A DNA stretch of 64,000 nucleotides from Nannocystis sp. (GTDB lineage: Bacteria > Myxococcota_A > Polyangia > Nannocystales > Nannocystaceae): NCBI GenBank assembly GCA_016712315.1, contig JADJRG010000026.1, positions 62,001-126,000 of the forward strand, read 5' to 3'. This document shows, in pieces, positions 10,069 to 19,258 of this stretch. Below the pieces are notes generated by a model that saw only the letters and a program-made list of their open reading frames with translations, made no database searches and had not been told where the DNA came from. Numbering within the stretch: position 1 is the first letter of the stretch; every line of letters starts with the position of its first letter. Both the position numbers and the translations under genes were made by a program.

Positions 10069-10212
10069 ATGGCCACCGCGACGGCCACCGCGTCATCCGC
10101 GCGCCCTACCTGCTCTGGCACACCGAAGGAGGTCGCCCACGCCCTCGCTGAGCTGGCCGAGCGACACGGCCTGTATCCCGAAATCGCCGGTGTCCTCGAG
10201 GCGGATCCGTAG
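10069..10212 (+). CDS. Possible 47-aa ORF downstream of drmC
   Basis: A short open frame starting at ATG 10069, 16 nt after the drmC stop. It is Ala/Thr-rich at first and then reads KEVAHALAELAERHGLYPEI before ending in EADP. The second half looks like a genuine helical coding sequence, so this may be a small protein or the 3' remnant of a larger gene. No family was recognised and there is no strong ribosome binding site. Confidence 0.3.
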   Translation: MATATATASSARPTCSGTPKEVAHALAELAERHGLYPEIAGVLEADP

Positions 10213-10325
10213 CTAGCGTTCGTCCAGACTGGATGACCTCGGACGCGATGCGGAGCTCGACCTCGGCCGGGGCTCGCGGAGAGTCTGCGGCCGCGCCGAC
10301 CCCAGATTGACGGTCCGACCGGCCC

Positions 10326-11123
10326 ATGGGCATGCTCGGCGCCATGGGCATCCTCAAGTCCTTCACCGACGAGCTTCGCAAGGTCCAGGCCGAGCGCGAG
10401 GCTCAGCTCCTCCTCGAGGTCCTCCGTCGTCGCCTCGGCGATCTCACCTTTGGGGACCTCGCGGCGCTGATCACCAGCCCGCTCGGCAAGAAGCTGGCCG
10501 TCGTCAAGGTGAGCGAGGCGTTCACTGTGGCGACCACGAGCGCTCCAACCGTCGTGACCACCCCCGCGGCGGAGGGGACCCGCACCTCGCCCGCTGCTCC
10601 GAAGGCGGCGAAGACCTCGTCCAAGAAGGCGAGCAAATCGAGCCGCGTGAAGTCAGACCGCAAGGCGAAGGGGAAGGCGGCGAAGCCCAGCAACCCCCGG
10701 GAGCCCAAAGCTGCGAAGGCCCCGAAGGCGGAGCGGTCGGCGAAGAAGTCGACGAAGAAGACCGCGGCAAAAAAGACGACCACGAAGGCCCTGGCGTCGG
10801 CGAAGCCGGCGACGACACCGGCGACGACACCGAGCTCCGCGGCCGAAGGTCGCAAGGGCGCGGCGGCGGCATCGATCACCCCGTCGCAGGCGACAGGTCC
10901 GCGCGAGGTCTCCGCCCGGACCGCAGCGGGCCGGATCGCTTACGACGATTCGATCGTCGCGGCCCTGCGTGAGACGGGTGACTGGATCTCTGGGACGGCT
11001 CTCCGCGCCAAGGTCGGTGGGAGCAGGGATCAACTGCGATTCGGACTGAGCCGCCTCGCGACCGAGGGGATGATCACCCGGATCGGCGAGCGCGACGCGA
11101 CCCGGTACAAGCTGAGCGGCTGA
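10326..11123 (+). CDS. Histone-H1-like Lys/Ala-rich protein with C-terminal winged helix
   Basis: A 265-residue protein in three parts. The N-terminal helical segment (about 50 residues, DELRKVQAEREAQLLLEV) is followed by a long Lys/Ala/Thr/Ser linker (about residues 85-180) like eukaryotic H1 or bacterial H1-like tails. A C-terminal domain of about 65 residues (AALRETGDWISGTALRAKVG ... GERDATRYKLSG) has the look of a winged helix. A DNA-binding, chromatin-type role is inferred. Three in-frame ATGs exist (10326, 10332, 10344); the one at 10344 (MGILKSFTDELRK) would also make a sensible start. It stands alone between DISARM-1 and the kinase operon. Confidence 0.7.
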   Translation: MGMLGAMGILKSFTDELRKVQAEREAQLLLEVLRRRLGDLTFGDLAALITSPLGKKLAVVKVSEAFTVATTSAPTVVTTPAAEGTRTSPAAPKAAKTSSKKASKSSRVKSDRKAKGKAAKPSNPREPKAAKAPKAERSAKKSTKKTAAKKTTTKALASAKPATTPATTPSSAAEGRKGAAAASITPSQATGPREVSARTAAGRIAYDDSIVAALRETGDWISGTALRAKVGGSRDQLRFGLSRLATEGMITRIGERDATRYKLSG

Positions 11124-11156
11124 GCCTGCGGCGGCCTCGGCCGAGCCGATGAGCTG

Positions 11157-11198
11157 CTAGCAGCGATTAAGGAACTCGCTGATCAGCCGATCGACCTC
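11157..11198 (-). pseudogene. 3' remnant of an HTH gene, copy of the end of the 19012 fragment
   Basis: On the minus strand this reads EVDRLISEFLNRC followed by a TAG stop. This matches EVHRLITEFLNRC plus TAG at the end of the minus-strand frame at 19012. The DNA around the stop (CTGCTAGCAGCGATT) is identical in both places. Nothing of the rest of the gene remains here, so it is a small 3' scar of a lost paralogue. Confidence 0.55.
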
Positions 11199-11260
11199 AG
11201 GCGCGCCTCGCCTCCCCTGCCCCTTGCGATCACCACGGTATCGCGGCAGTCTCGCGCTCG

Positions 11261-13597
11261 ATGGGCGGAAACGAGCTACAGATCCCACCTTTGATCCGTG
11301 ATGCCGCGCGGATCATCGGCGGGCGCTTTCATGTGGTTGACGAGCTGGGGCGCGGGGGGACCGGAGTGGTGCACCGCTGCGTGGATCTGGAGCTCGGTCG
11401 CTTCGCGGCGGTGAAGGTGTTCTCCCTCTTCGAGGGGGACGGGGCGGAGCTCGATGAGGCGCGGCGCCGTTTTGTCGATGAGGCGCGGCTGCTGGCCAGC
11501 TCGCGGCACCCGCAGATCGTCGAGATCTTCGACTCCGGCCTGACCCCGGAGGGCGCGCCCTACATCGCGACGGAGCTGCTCAGCGGCCCTGTTCTTTCGG
11601 GCAGGGGGCCGATGGGCTGGCGGGATGTCGTGGAGATCGGGGTGCAGGTGGCGCAGGCGTTGGTGGCGCTGCATGGACGCGGGATCATCCATCGAGACAT
11701 CAAACCCGCGAACATCGTGGCGGTCGGGCCCGCAGCGACGGGGCCTCTTTTTATAAAAATCATCGACCTGGGGATCGCGAAGGTGCTCGACTGGGCGCGG
11801 GTCAATCCCGAGCTTACGACGCGCTTTCGGGCGCGCGAGACGAGGCTCGGTGAGATCTTGGGCACGCCGGGCTACGTCGCACCCGAGGCGGGACAGGGGC
11901 CCGCGGATCCGCAGCTCGACGTCTTCGGGCTCGGGGTGACGCTCTATCAGCTCTGCACCGGGGTGAGCCCTGGACATGGGCCGATGAGGCCGCTGCGTGA
12001 GCTGGTTCCCAAGGCGCCCGCGCTGCTCGAAGAGCTGCTCTCCGCGATGCTGTCGGCCGATCTCGCAAAACGGCCAAAGACCGCGCAGATCGTGCTCGAT
12101 CGCCTGCTCGGGGTCCTCGGAGCGGCGAGTGAGGCAGGTACGCCCGCGCAAGGGCAGCGGATCTTCGCCCAAAAATTCGAGATGATCGACGTGCTCGGCA
12201 GCGGCGCGCGATCGACAGTGATCCGCGGCTATGACCGCGTGGCGCAGCGCGAGGTCGCGATCAAGGTTCTTAAAGATGAACTCAGGGGCGACGCGGAGGA
12301 GCGGCGGCGCTTCGCGGTGGAGGCGATGCTGCTCGGGCGCTTGGATGACCCGGCGATCCCGCGGATCCACGGCGGCACGATCGACACGGCGGGCGACGAT
12401 GATCCTGTCTTTTTAGTCATGTCCGTAGCCGCAGGCGAGCCGGCGAGTCGGGTCGGCTTCGGCCGCGAGCCCTTGGGAGTATCCGAGGTGATCGAGGCGG
12501 GCAAACAGCTCGCGCGCGCTCTTGTCAAAATTCACGAGATCGGGGCGCTGCACCGCGATATCAACCCCTCGAACGTGCTGGTAGAGCGCGGGCCGAAGCT
12601 GCGCGCGAGCTTGATCGATCTTGGAATGGCGGAGCTGACGCCGCGCTTCTATGCGGTCGATCGGCGCTACATGACGCCGCCAGAGCGGCGTACGGTATGC
12701 CCGCGCGATCTGAAAATTTTACAGAACCTCGAGTGGACGGCGCCGGAGGTGCGCCTTGGTGCGCCTTGGTCCCCGCTGTGTGATGTGTTTTCGTTGGGCT
12801 TTGTGCTGTTTCGGCTGGCGACGGGCAAGGTGCCGTGGCGGACGGGCAGCACAACGGTGACCTCCTTGGAAGCGTGGATGCCGGGCTGTCCCGAGGGCCT
12901 CAAAGAGGCGTTCGCTGGGGCGCTGGCGCTGAATCCCGCGCAGCGGCTGGATGCTGCGGGCTTGCTGGATGCGCTGGAGCTGGCGGAGGAGGAGCTGCGC
13001 GAGGAGCAGATCGTGCAGATGGAGAAGGCGCGCGCGGCAGAGCTGGCGACCGTCGGCGCGGAGGATCCTCCGACGCAAGAGTTCGTACGCCCCTCACCGC
13101 CTCTCCCTGCGCCACGGGCCCCTCGCTGGCGAAGGGTGGTTGAGGGGATCGCGAGCGCGGCGGCACTGATCGCGATCGGCTGGTGGTCGCGAGGGCTCGC
13201 GGCGCCGCCGAAAGTCGCGCCGGTGAGTATCGCAGCATCGGCAGGCGCGAGCACGACGATGGTTGAGGAGCAGCCGCCGATCGCCGCGGTGATGAGGCGG
13301 CCTGAGCATGACGTGGCGCCGCCGATCGCCGCCGTGCTGACGACGCCGACCCCGGAGCTGCCGACGATGCGGGAGGCGCTGGAGCGCTCTGAGGCGGCTT
13401 TTGTGGGCTGCGCAGGGCTCGCCGAGGACCCTCTCCTAGTTCGCTTTGTCACCGTCGATGGCTCGGAGTCGTTTGCGTCGGTGTCGATCATTGGAGCTCC
13501 GACCGCGGAGGTCGAGGGCTGCGTCGCGGCGCTTGCGTCGTCCATCCGCTTCACCCCTTCCGTCGCGTTGTCCTTGATCAAGGAGTATTTGCCGTGA
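11261..13597 (+). CDS. Membrane protein with two tandem Ser/Thr kinase domains
   Basis: A 778-residue protein with two Hanks-type kinase domains. Domain 1 (about residues 22-285) has the glycine loop LGRGGTGVVH, the ATP-binding Lys52 (AAVKVF), catalytic loop HRDIKPAN near 145 and DLG in place of DFG near 170, followed by GTPGYVAPE. Domain 2 (about 305-575) has VAIKVL near 333, but its catalytic loop reads HRDINPSN, with Asn replacing the usual Lys, and again DLG. One hydrophobic segment near 630-646 probably spans the membrane, followed by a Pro/Ala-rich stretch and a C-terminal extracytoplasmic part of about 70 residues. The end overlaps the next gene (GTGA), so they form an operon. Substrate unknown. 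Confidence 0.85.
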   Translation: MGGNELQIPPLIRDAARIIGGRFHVVDELGRGGTGVVHRCVDLELGRFAAVKVFSLFEGDGAELDEARRRFVDEARLLASSRHPQIVEIFDSGLTPEGAPYIATELLSGPVLSGRGPMGWRDVVEIGVQVAQALVALHGRGIIHRDIKPANIVAVGPAATGPLFIKIIDLGIAKVLDWARVNPELTTRFRARETRLGEILGTPGYVAPEAGQGPADPQLDVFGLGVTLYQLCTGVSPGHGPMRPLRELVPKAPALLEELLSAMLSADLAKRPKTAQIVLDRLLGVLGAASEAGTPAQGQRIFAQKFEMIDVLGSGARSTVIRGYDRVAQREVAIKVLKDELRGDAEERRRFAVEAMLLGRLDDPAIPRIHGGTIDTAGDDDPVFLVMSVAAGEPASRVGFGREPLGVSEVIEAGKQLARALVKIHEIGALHRDINPSNVLVERGPKLRASLIDLGMAELTPRFYAVDRRYMTPPERRTVCPRDLKILQNLEWTAPEVRLGAPWSPLCDVFSLGFVLFRLATGKVPWRTGSTTVTSLEAWMPGCPEGLKEAFAGALALNPAQRLDAAGLLDALELAEEELREEQIVQMEKARAAELATVGAEDPPTQEFVRPSPPLPAPRAPRWRRVVEGIASAAALIAIGWWSRGLAAPPKVAPVSIAASAGASTTMVEEQPPIAAVMRRPEHDVAPPIAAVLTTPTPELPTMREALERSEAAFVGCAGLAEDPLLVRFVTVDGSESFASVSIIGAPTAEVEGCVAALASSIRFTPSVALSLIKEYLP

Positions 13598-14601
13598 AAA
13601 AGTCGACCCGTACGATCCACGGGAGCCTCGCGTGGGGGCTCGTGCTGCTTTTGAGCGCAGAGACCCCGCGGGTCGCGCTTGCGCGACCAGGAGCGCCTCA
13701 GCAGGGAAATTGTGAGCTGGCCGATCATACATGTCAGGCCGAGCGCTGGCAGCGTAAAGCCGCATCCGCGACCTCGCCGAAGTTCAAGGCGGTCTACCTG
13801 CACGCGGCCTTTCTCTCCTACCTCGCGCGCTTCGACGAATCAGGCGATACCCGAGCGCTGTGCTCCGCTCACCGTGCGCTGCACCGGAGCTTGGAGATCG
13901 AGGATCAGCCAGCAGAGCAGCGGACCTCCTTCGAGGCCGCGCGCGCGGAGCTGGTGTCGCGCGAGAAGCAGCGCGGGGTGCGGTGTGGATCCGGTCAGCG
14001 GGCGTCGAAGAGCAAGGCGCCGATCGTGGCGACGGTGGGCGAGCCGGCGACGCCGACGAACGAGTTGGATCCACCGCCGGCCTTTTTGACGTCGACGACC
14101 GGCGCGGACGAGGGCACCACCTCCGGCCCGATGCCGCTCGCGGGTGACGTTGCAGAGAGCGAACCACGAAAGGCTGAACCAATCGAAGCGCCGGCCTCTG
14201 TTTCGGCGGAGAGGCGCCCCACACAAGACAGGGCCAGGTTACGTGTACCTGGGCGTCCCTTGCTGATCGCAGGCAGCGTCGCCCTCGCGCTCGGCGTCAC
14301 GCTCGGCGCGGTGGCCCTCTACAGCCGCCACCAGGCGCTCGCGGCGTACCAGGCGGGGCTCGATCTGCGTGAACAGGTCCCGGGCGCACCAGATGCCGAG
14401 ACGCTCGCGCGCGACGCTGACCTCGAGACCGACTACGGGCGCATGGGCCAGGTCGCCACCGGGACCGCGATCGGCGGCGGCGTCGCGCTGCTCGCTGGCG
14501 CTGTGATGGTCGCCATCGGCGGTCGAAGGCTCGCTCGAAGGGGCTCGCAGACAGCATGGGCGCCTCGTTCGGGGGGCCTTGCCTTCCATGTGCGTTTTTG
14601 A
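13594..14601 (+). CDS. Secreted/membrane protein coupled to the tandem kinase
   Basis: A 335-residue protein. The N-terminus looks like a signal peptide (LAWGLVLLLSAETPRVALA). Residues about 40-140 form a helical, Cys-containing region, followed by a low-complexity linker. Two hydrophobic segments near the C-terminus (LLIAGSVALALGVTLGAVAL and GTAIGGGVALLAGAVMVAIG) are probable membrane spans. The GTG start overlaps the kinase stop codon by four bases, implying translational coupling. This arrangement (kinase followed by a membrane protein of this layout) is common in myxobacteria; the function is unknown. Confidence 0.75.
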   Translation: MKKSTRTIHGSLAWGLVLLLSAETPRVALARPGAPQQGNCELADHTCQAERWQRKAASATSPKFKAVYLHAAFLSYLARFDESGDTRALCSAHRALHRSLEIEDQPAEQRTSFEAARAELVSREKQRGVRCGSGQRASKSKAPIVATVGEPATPTNELDPPPAFLTSTTGADEGTTSGPMPLAGDVAESEPRKAEPIEAPASVSAERRPTQDRARLRVPGRPLLIAGSVALALGVTLGAVALYSRHQALAAYQAGLDLREQVPGAPDAETLARDADLETDYGRMGQVATGTAIGGGVALLAGAVMVAIGGRRLARRGSQTAWAPRSGGLAFHVRF

Positions 14602-14621
14602 GCACCATGCGGGAGTTCGCC

Positions 14622-16286
14622 ATGACCACGCCGATCCGACCCCAGATATCTCTTGTGCTCCTGAGCGTGCTGATGGCCTGCGCACCCTGGCCCGGGTGGC
14701 CAGAGGCCGATTGCCCCGACACCGGCTGCGAGGGCACGACGGACGACGGAGGCAGCGGCGAGCTCACTGGCTTGGTGACAGGGACCTCGAGCGAGACGAC
14801 CAGCGACACCAGCAGCGGATCGGCGAGCGAGAGCGCAGGCGAGACCGGCGACGAGACCACCGAAGCAGCGACCGGCGAGCCGATCGAGCCGCCGACGATC
14901 CTCGACGTCGAGCTGACGCCGAACCCGATCGTTTTTAACGGGCCGATCGCGGTGACCGTGAACGCCGTGCAGTCTGAGGGCGTGCGTATGACGCTCACGG
15001 ACGGCGTCGAGGTGGAGCTGGACGCAGCCGACGAGCCCGGCGTTTTTGCCGGGGAGATCGCGGTAACGAGCGGTTTTCTAAATGGCTCACACCTCGCCCT
15101 GCTGACGCCGTGGGCCGGCGAGGGCGAGGGCGAGGCGGTGGAGGCGAGCTACACGATCGCCCTGCCGACGCCCGGCTCAGAGCTGTATTGGGAGACAGGT
15201 GATCTGATCGGCCCGGGAGTCGTGCGGGCGATGGGGGTGCTGCCGGATGGCTCGATCGTCGAGTTCGGTCACCACAAGGTCGAGGACAAGATCCGCTGCT
15301 ACCTGCGGCAGCGCGACAAGGGCGGCGGCTGGAAGCCGAGCGAGGTGGTCGAAGTTCTTCCGGGGATCGAGTGCCTCCCGGTCGATCTAAAGGTGTCGTC
15401 CACCGGCGCGGTCTTCGTGCTGACTCAGCGGGTGATCAACAACGAGATCCGCTGGTGGCTCGGCGAAATCGAGGCGTGGGGCGCGAGCCCGGTCCACCGC
15501 GCGCTCGGCGAGAAGAACCAAAACGCGGCGGCGCTCGCGGTGCATGGCTCGGGTATGGTGGCCGTCTGCGGCGACACGCCGACGCAGTTTCCCGACGCGA
15601 AGGACGCGGCGGCGTGGCTGGTACGGCCGAAGCTGCCGGGGGAGGCGTGGACGTTTGACTACCTGGGCGAGGACTTCGTGAAGAACAAATTCGCGGAGAC
15701 AACGCGGGACTGCGCCTTCGCGGGCGATACGCTCGTCATGGTCGGGGAGGCGCGGGGCAAGCACGAGATGTTGTGGAACCAGATGCTGGACCGCCACTTC
15801 CTGCTCCGGTTCGACACCACGACCAAGAGCGCTGGCTGGACGGTAGCGGGCGGCCAGGTGGACCTCCAGAGCGGCGCGACGACGGTGGTTGTGGATGACC
15901 AGGGGCGCTACTGGACGGGCGGATACGTGTGCGGGGATCCCTGTGAGAAGCCGATGATGGAGCTGCGGGCCTACAACCCCGGCGGATCCTTGTTCTGGAA
16001 GACGCAGATCGCCTCCGTCACGAACAAGAACTGGGGCCCCCACGATCTCGCGTGGAGCCCTGCGGGCTACGCGGTGATCGCCCTGGGCGGCACCATGGGG
16101 GGCGAGTTCGCCTTCTCGGTGCGGGCCTACTCGACCGCGCAGCTCGACCCCTTATGGACCTACAGCCGCAAGGACAACCAGTACATCTACATGGCCTACG
16201 CGCTCGCTGTCGGGCTGTTTGGCGAGGTTTACGCAGGAGGATTCGCCATGAACGGCTACCCCGCGGTGGCCTACATCGCAGGCTGA
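14622..16286 (+). CDS. Lipoprotein with Thr/Ser/Glu-rich linker and propeller-like domain
   Basis: A 554-residue lipoprotein. The ATG at 14622 is chosen because GGGAG sits six bases upstream and the signal peptide then has normal length; the frame also has ATGs at 14556 and 14607. The lipobox is VLLSVLMAC. A Thr/Ser/Glu/Gly linker follows (about 60 residues), then an Ig-like stretch and a C-terminal region of repeated beta-strand units (VVVDDQGRYWTGGYVCGD, GEVYAGGFAMNGYPAVAYIAG) like a beta-propeller. It lies 20 nt after the preceding gene, likely in the same transcription unit. It is predicted to sit on the outer membrane surface or in the periplasm. Confidence 0.75.
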   Translation: MTTPIRPQISLVLLSVLMACAPWPGWPEADCPDTGCEGTTDDGGSGELTGLVTGTSSETTSDTSSGSASESAGETGDETTEAATGEPIEPPTILDVELTPNPIVFNGPIAVTVNAVQSEGVRMTLTDGVEVELDAADEPGVFAGEIAVTSGFLNGSHLALLTPWAGEGEGEAVEASYTIALPTPGSELYWETGDLIGPGVVRAMGVLPDGSIVEFGHHKVEDKIRCYLRQRDKGGGWKPSEVVEVLPGIECLPVDLKVSSTGAVFVLTQRVINNEIRWWLGEIEAWGASPVHRALGEKNQNAAALAVHGSGMVAVCGDTPTQFPDAKDAAAWLVRPKLPGEAWTFDYLGEDFVKNKFAETTRDCAFAGDTLVMVGEARGKHEMLWNQMLDRHFLLRFDTTTKSAGWTVAGGQVDLQSGATTVVVDDQGRYWTGGYVCGDPCEKPMMELRAYNPGGSLFWKTQIASVTNKNWGPHDLAWSPAGYAVIALGGTMGGEFAFSVRAYSTAQLDPLWTYSRKDNQYIYMAYALAVGLFGEVYAGGFAMNGYPAVAYIAG

Positions 16287-16308
16287 CGGCGAAACACGCC
16301 GACGCCCG

Positions 16309-17412
16309 TTAGCCGGGGATGTACTCCGCGCAGGCGACTTCGACAAGGTCCGTCGCCTGCTCGAAGGGAAGGTCAAAGGGCAGCATCCCATCGGCCACGA
16401 GGTGGTACGGGTACTTCTTCACGAGCTGGCAGATCCGATCGGGCGCGGGGCAAGTGGGGTCGAGGATGCTCAGCATCACGACGGCCTCGGCGTCGCCCTT
16501 CTTGGCCTTGAGTACGTTCGCGGACCAGGTACCCGGGTCCCACTTGGAGTCGTAGTCGAACCCTCCGATGAAGGTGACCATCAGCAGCGCGTCGTCACGG
16601 AGGAAACCGGCGTTACAGCCACCTGGGGCGTTGATCTCGGGCTTCATCGCCATGGTGAGCGCCTCGCCCATGAGGTCGCGGCCGCTGACCCCGAGCTTGG
16701 CGACGCAGGCGAAGGTCTCGGCGAGGTTCGGCTGCTCCTTGGTCAAGTAGCGCCGCCCACCCGCGATCTTGCAGGGTGTGTTGGCCGCTTTGCCACCGGC
16801 AGGGAAGACGCTGCCGGCGCCGATGGTCCAGTCACAAGTGGTCACCAAGTGAAGCAGATCGCAGGGATACCCCGGAACCACGCATGACTGTCCTTGAGCG
16901 CAGGCGAGGTCACAGGACTCGAGGCCCCACTCGTGGTCGCCGTCGATGACCATGATGTGGAAGTCGAAGTCGGCGAACTTCGCCTCGATCGTCTCGATGA
17001 ACTTCGGGAAGGCCGTGATGAGCTGATCCTGCGCGCTCTTCATGCTGCCGTCGCGCGAGATCACGAAGAGCAAGTCGATCTTGCCCTTGCAACCCGGCGG
17101 CTTGGTGTCGGCGGTGTCGGTGTCGGCGGTGTCGTGGCCGACGTCGAAGATCAGCGTCGTCGCGTCAGTGGTGGGGCTGCTGTCGTCGGTGGTCGCGCTG
17201 GTTGTCGCCCCGCTGGCCGTGGAGCTAGCGCTGGCGGTCGCAGACAGATCGGTGGTGACGGCGTCGCTGCTGCCGCCCGTGCTGCTGCCCGCCCAGGTAT
17301 CGGGCACGGAGAGGCCGGTGGTCGTGTCGCTGCCGCTGGGCGTGCAGGCGAGACCGAGCACGAGCGCGGTGCCGAAGTGGCAGGGCGCAGAGGGTCGGGT
17401 GTGGAGATGCAT
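16309..17412 (-). CDS. Lipoprotein with von Willebrand A-like domain
   Basis: A 367-residue lipoprotein with signal peptide and lipobox (LVLGLAC), then a Thr/Ser/Ala/Asp-rich linker of about 80 residues. The folded domain begins KIDLLFVISRDGSMKSAQ, the position of the VWA metal site (usually DxSxS); the first Asp is replaced by Ser here, so metal binding is doubtful. Later segments (DFHIMVIDGDHEWG, LLMVTFIGGFDYD) fit the VWA core strands. About ten Cys residues suggest disulfides. It is convergent with the lipoprotein gene ending at 16286. The 5' end of the gene is duplicated just upstream (17476-17564). Confidence 0.75.
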   Translation of the reverse strand: MHLHTRPSAPCHFGTALVLGLACTPSGSDTTTGLSVPDTWAGSSTGGSSDAVTTDLSATASASSTASGATTSATTDDSSPTTDATTLIFDVGHDTADTDTADTKPPGCKGKIDLLFVISRDGSMKSAQDQLITAFPKFIETIEAKFADFDFHIMVIDGDHEWGLESCDLACAQGQSCVVPGYPCDLLHLVTTCDWTIGAGSVFPAGGKAANTPCKIAGGRRYLTKEQPNLAETFACVAKLGVSGRDLMGEALTMAMKPEINAPGGCNAGFLRDDALLMVTFIGGFDYDSKWDPGTWSANVLKAKKGDAEAVVMLSILDPTCPAPDRICQLVKKYPYHLVADGMLPFDLPFEQATDLVEVACAEYIPG

Positions 17413-17475
17413 CGCCGACGGGGAGTGTAGCGCGGTCTCGCGCGCGCATACAGAGGGGCCGCTGAGCAGCTCACG

Positions 17476-17564
17476 CAGCTGCTCGTCCAGGTATCGGGCA
17501 CGGAGAGGCCGGTGGTGGTGTCGCCTCCGCTGGGCGCGCAGGCCACTACGAGCTCGCGCACCAC
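17476..17564 (-). pseudogene. Duplicated 5' end of the VWA-like lipoprotein gene
   Basis: About 85 bp here are nearly identical to 17283-17370. On the minus strand they read VVACAPSGGDTTTGLSVPDTW, against LGLACTPSGSDTTTGLSVPDTW in the intact gene. After this the frame leaves homology and soon becomes meaningless. It is the leftover of a tandem duplication or of a lost neighbouring paralogue, keeping only the lipobox and the start of the linker. Confidence 0.6.
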
Positions 17565-17595
17565 AGCAACAACAAGCGCCGTTATCGGCGCCGCA

Positions 17596-18900
17596 TCAGG
17601 GCGGCGCGCAGTACCCTGGCGCGCAGAATTCTGGGTGCATGTCGCACGAGATCTGCACGCAGTACAAGTGTGCCGGCGTCTGGCAGCCCAAGAATTCGTC
17701 CTTGCCGCCGCTCATCCAGCGCGTCCACGCCGTGCCCCCTAGGTCTGCGCGCCCCACCGCGCCAAAAAAACTGTCACCGCCCAGCGTCCAGAAGTTACAG
17801 GTCATCGCCAGCGCCTCGGGGATCAGCGACCCGCCCGCCTGCACCGCGCTCCACACCTTGCGGCTCGACGACTCCGGCAACGACTTCCCCCACTCCGTAA
17901 AAACCTCGAGCGCCTGCGGGATCCCGCCGATCAGCGCCTCCCAGTTCTCGGCGAGTACCACCGTATCCAGGCGCACGTAGGGTCGATCTGAGTGAGGCAG
18001 CCGCTGCTTCATCGGGCACTGGGGATCCGCGATCCACGCCTTGAACGTCGTGTTGTTGACGTTCAGCCACGGCAGCTTGATCGACGCCGAAGCCGCCGCG
18101 AGGCAGCGTTCATCCGCCCCCGCCGCCCCGCCCAGATCTCCCGGCCACTTCTCAAGCGTCACGAAGATCACCTGCTCCCTCGTACAGGTCGCCGAACACC
18201 CGTCGCCGCCGCCGTGGAAGAGCGGATCAGCGTCGTCGCACTCCTCCACGCCCTCGTACACGAGCCCGTCGCCGCACACGTTCAGCGCGCAGCTCGACGT
18301 ACAGCCCTTGTGGTCCCCGTTCTCGGCGCCCTCATCGCAGGCTTCCACCTCCTCCCACAAAAAGCCGTCGCCGCACACGTTCAGCGCGCACAGCGGCGTA
18401 CAAGCCCCGCTCGCCGCGTTCGCTTCGCCCTCATCACAGCCCTCTACCCCCGCGTGCACGAGCCCGTCGCCGCACACGTTCAGCGCGCAGCTCGCGGTGC
18501 ACCCGCGATCGTCTCCGTTCTCCGCGCCCTCGTCGCAGGCCTCCCCTTCCTGCACGATCCCATCGCCGCAAACCGGCTCTGCCCCCGTCGACGCCTCGCT
18601 CGTGCCCCAGCTCGTCGCGTCGCTGCTCGTCTCGCCGCTGCTCTGCCCGCTCCCCTCGCTCATCGACCCCTCCGAGCCCGCCGCCGCGCTCGAACCAGTC
18701 GTCGTCGTCTCGCCCCCAGACCCCGCGCTGAGCCACGCCCCCACCTCATCCCCCGAGCACCCGACCGCCCCGACCGCGACCAGCAGCGCCACACGAAGCA
18801 AAGAAGGAGCCTCGCCGAGAGAGAAGAAACACCCCTGCACGGCCCTTCCATACCCCAATTCACCGCGATGCGCGACCTCGCGCTTCAACACGCTCGACAC
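17596..18900 (-). CDS. Lipoprotein with four Cys-rich (DUF4215-type) repeats and DUF1554-like domain
   Basis: A 434-residue protein. A hydrophobic signal (ALLVAVGAVGC) with lipobox Cys is followed by a Ser/Thr/Gly linker, then four repeats of the form VCGDG...EG.E.CDEG...GC...C, the myxobacterial disulfide repeat (DUF4215/TIGR02232). The C-terminal half (VIFVTLEKWPGDLGGAAGAD, FKAWIAD, YVRLDTVVLAENWEAL) matches the DUF1554-type, collagenase NC10/endostatin-like domain of surface proteins. The signal peptide begins late after the ATG at 18900; a GTG at 18840 would give a normal-length signal. Predicted surface-exposed; role unknown. Confidence 0.8.
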   Translation of the reverse strand: MSSVLKREVAHRGELGYGRAVQGCFFSLGEAPSLLRVALLVAVGAVGCSGDEVGAWLSAGSGGETTTTGSSAAAGSEGSMSEGSGQSSGETSSDATSWGTSEASTGAEPVCGDGIVQEGEACDEGAENGDDRGCTASCALNVCGDGLVHAGVEGCDEGEANAASGACTPLCALNVCGDGFLWEEVEACDEGAENGDHKGCTSSCALNVCGDGLVYEGVEECDDADPLFHGGGDGCSATCTREQVIFVTLEKWPGDLGGAAGADERCLAAASASIKLPWLNVNNTTFKAWIADPQCPMKQRLPHSDRPYVRLDTVVLAENWEALIGGIPQALEVFTEWGKSLPESSSRKVWSAVQAGGSLIPEALAMTCNFWTLGGDSFFGAVGRADLGGTAWTRWMSGGKDEFLGCQTPAHLYCVQISCDMHPEFCAPGYCAPP

Positions 18901-19011
18901 AGATCGGCCGGCCCCGGGCCCCGCCTGCCGGCTCGAGCGACTGCTCAGCGCACGCCGTAAAGCGCACCTCGCCGGCCTCGGCCGGGTAGGCGCGGGAGCC
19001 GAGGAGAGCTG

Positions 19012-19258
19012 CTAGCAGCGATTGAGAAATTCAGTGATGAGGCGATGGACCTCCGATGTCCGCTCGAAGATGTTCGGCTCCCCGCCGCGGAGGACACCTT
19101 CGCGGATCCAGGTGTTGATCCGACGGGTAGGGATCCCCAGCGCGCGGAGGTATTCGCGGCTCACTTGGGAGGCCGGGGCCGGAGCCTTGGCGCCCTCTTC
19201 CGGGCAGGTGTGCTCGACCCCCTCCACCTCCGCGACCCCGATCGCGATCGTCACTGCG
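19012..19258 (-). pseudogene. C-terminal fragment of a helix-turn-helix protein
   Basis: The minus-strand frame ends with REYLRALGIPTRRINTWIRE, a clear helix-turn-helix look, and then SEVHRLITEFLNRC. Upstream of about 19258 the frame runs antisense to the conserved part of an HNH nuclease gene, so its first ~25 codons are not authentic. The gene is therefore cut at its 5' end. A scar of a second copy of its last 13 codons lies at 11157-11198. Confidence 0.5.
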
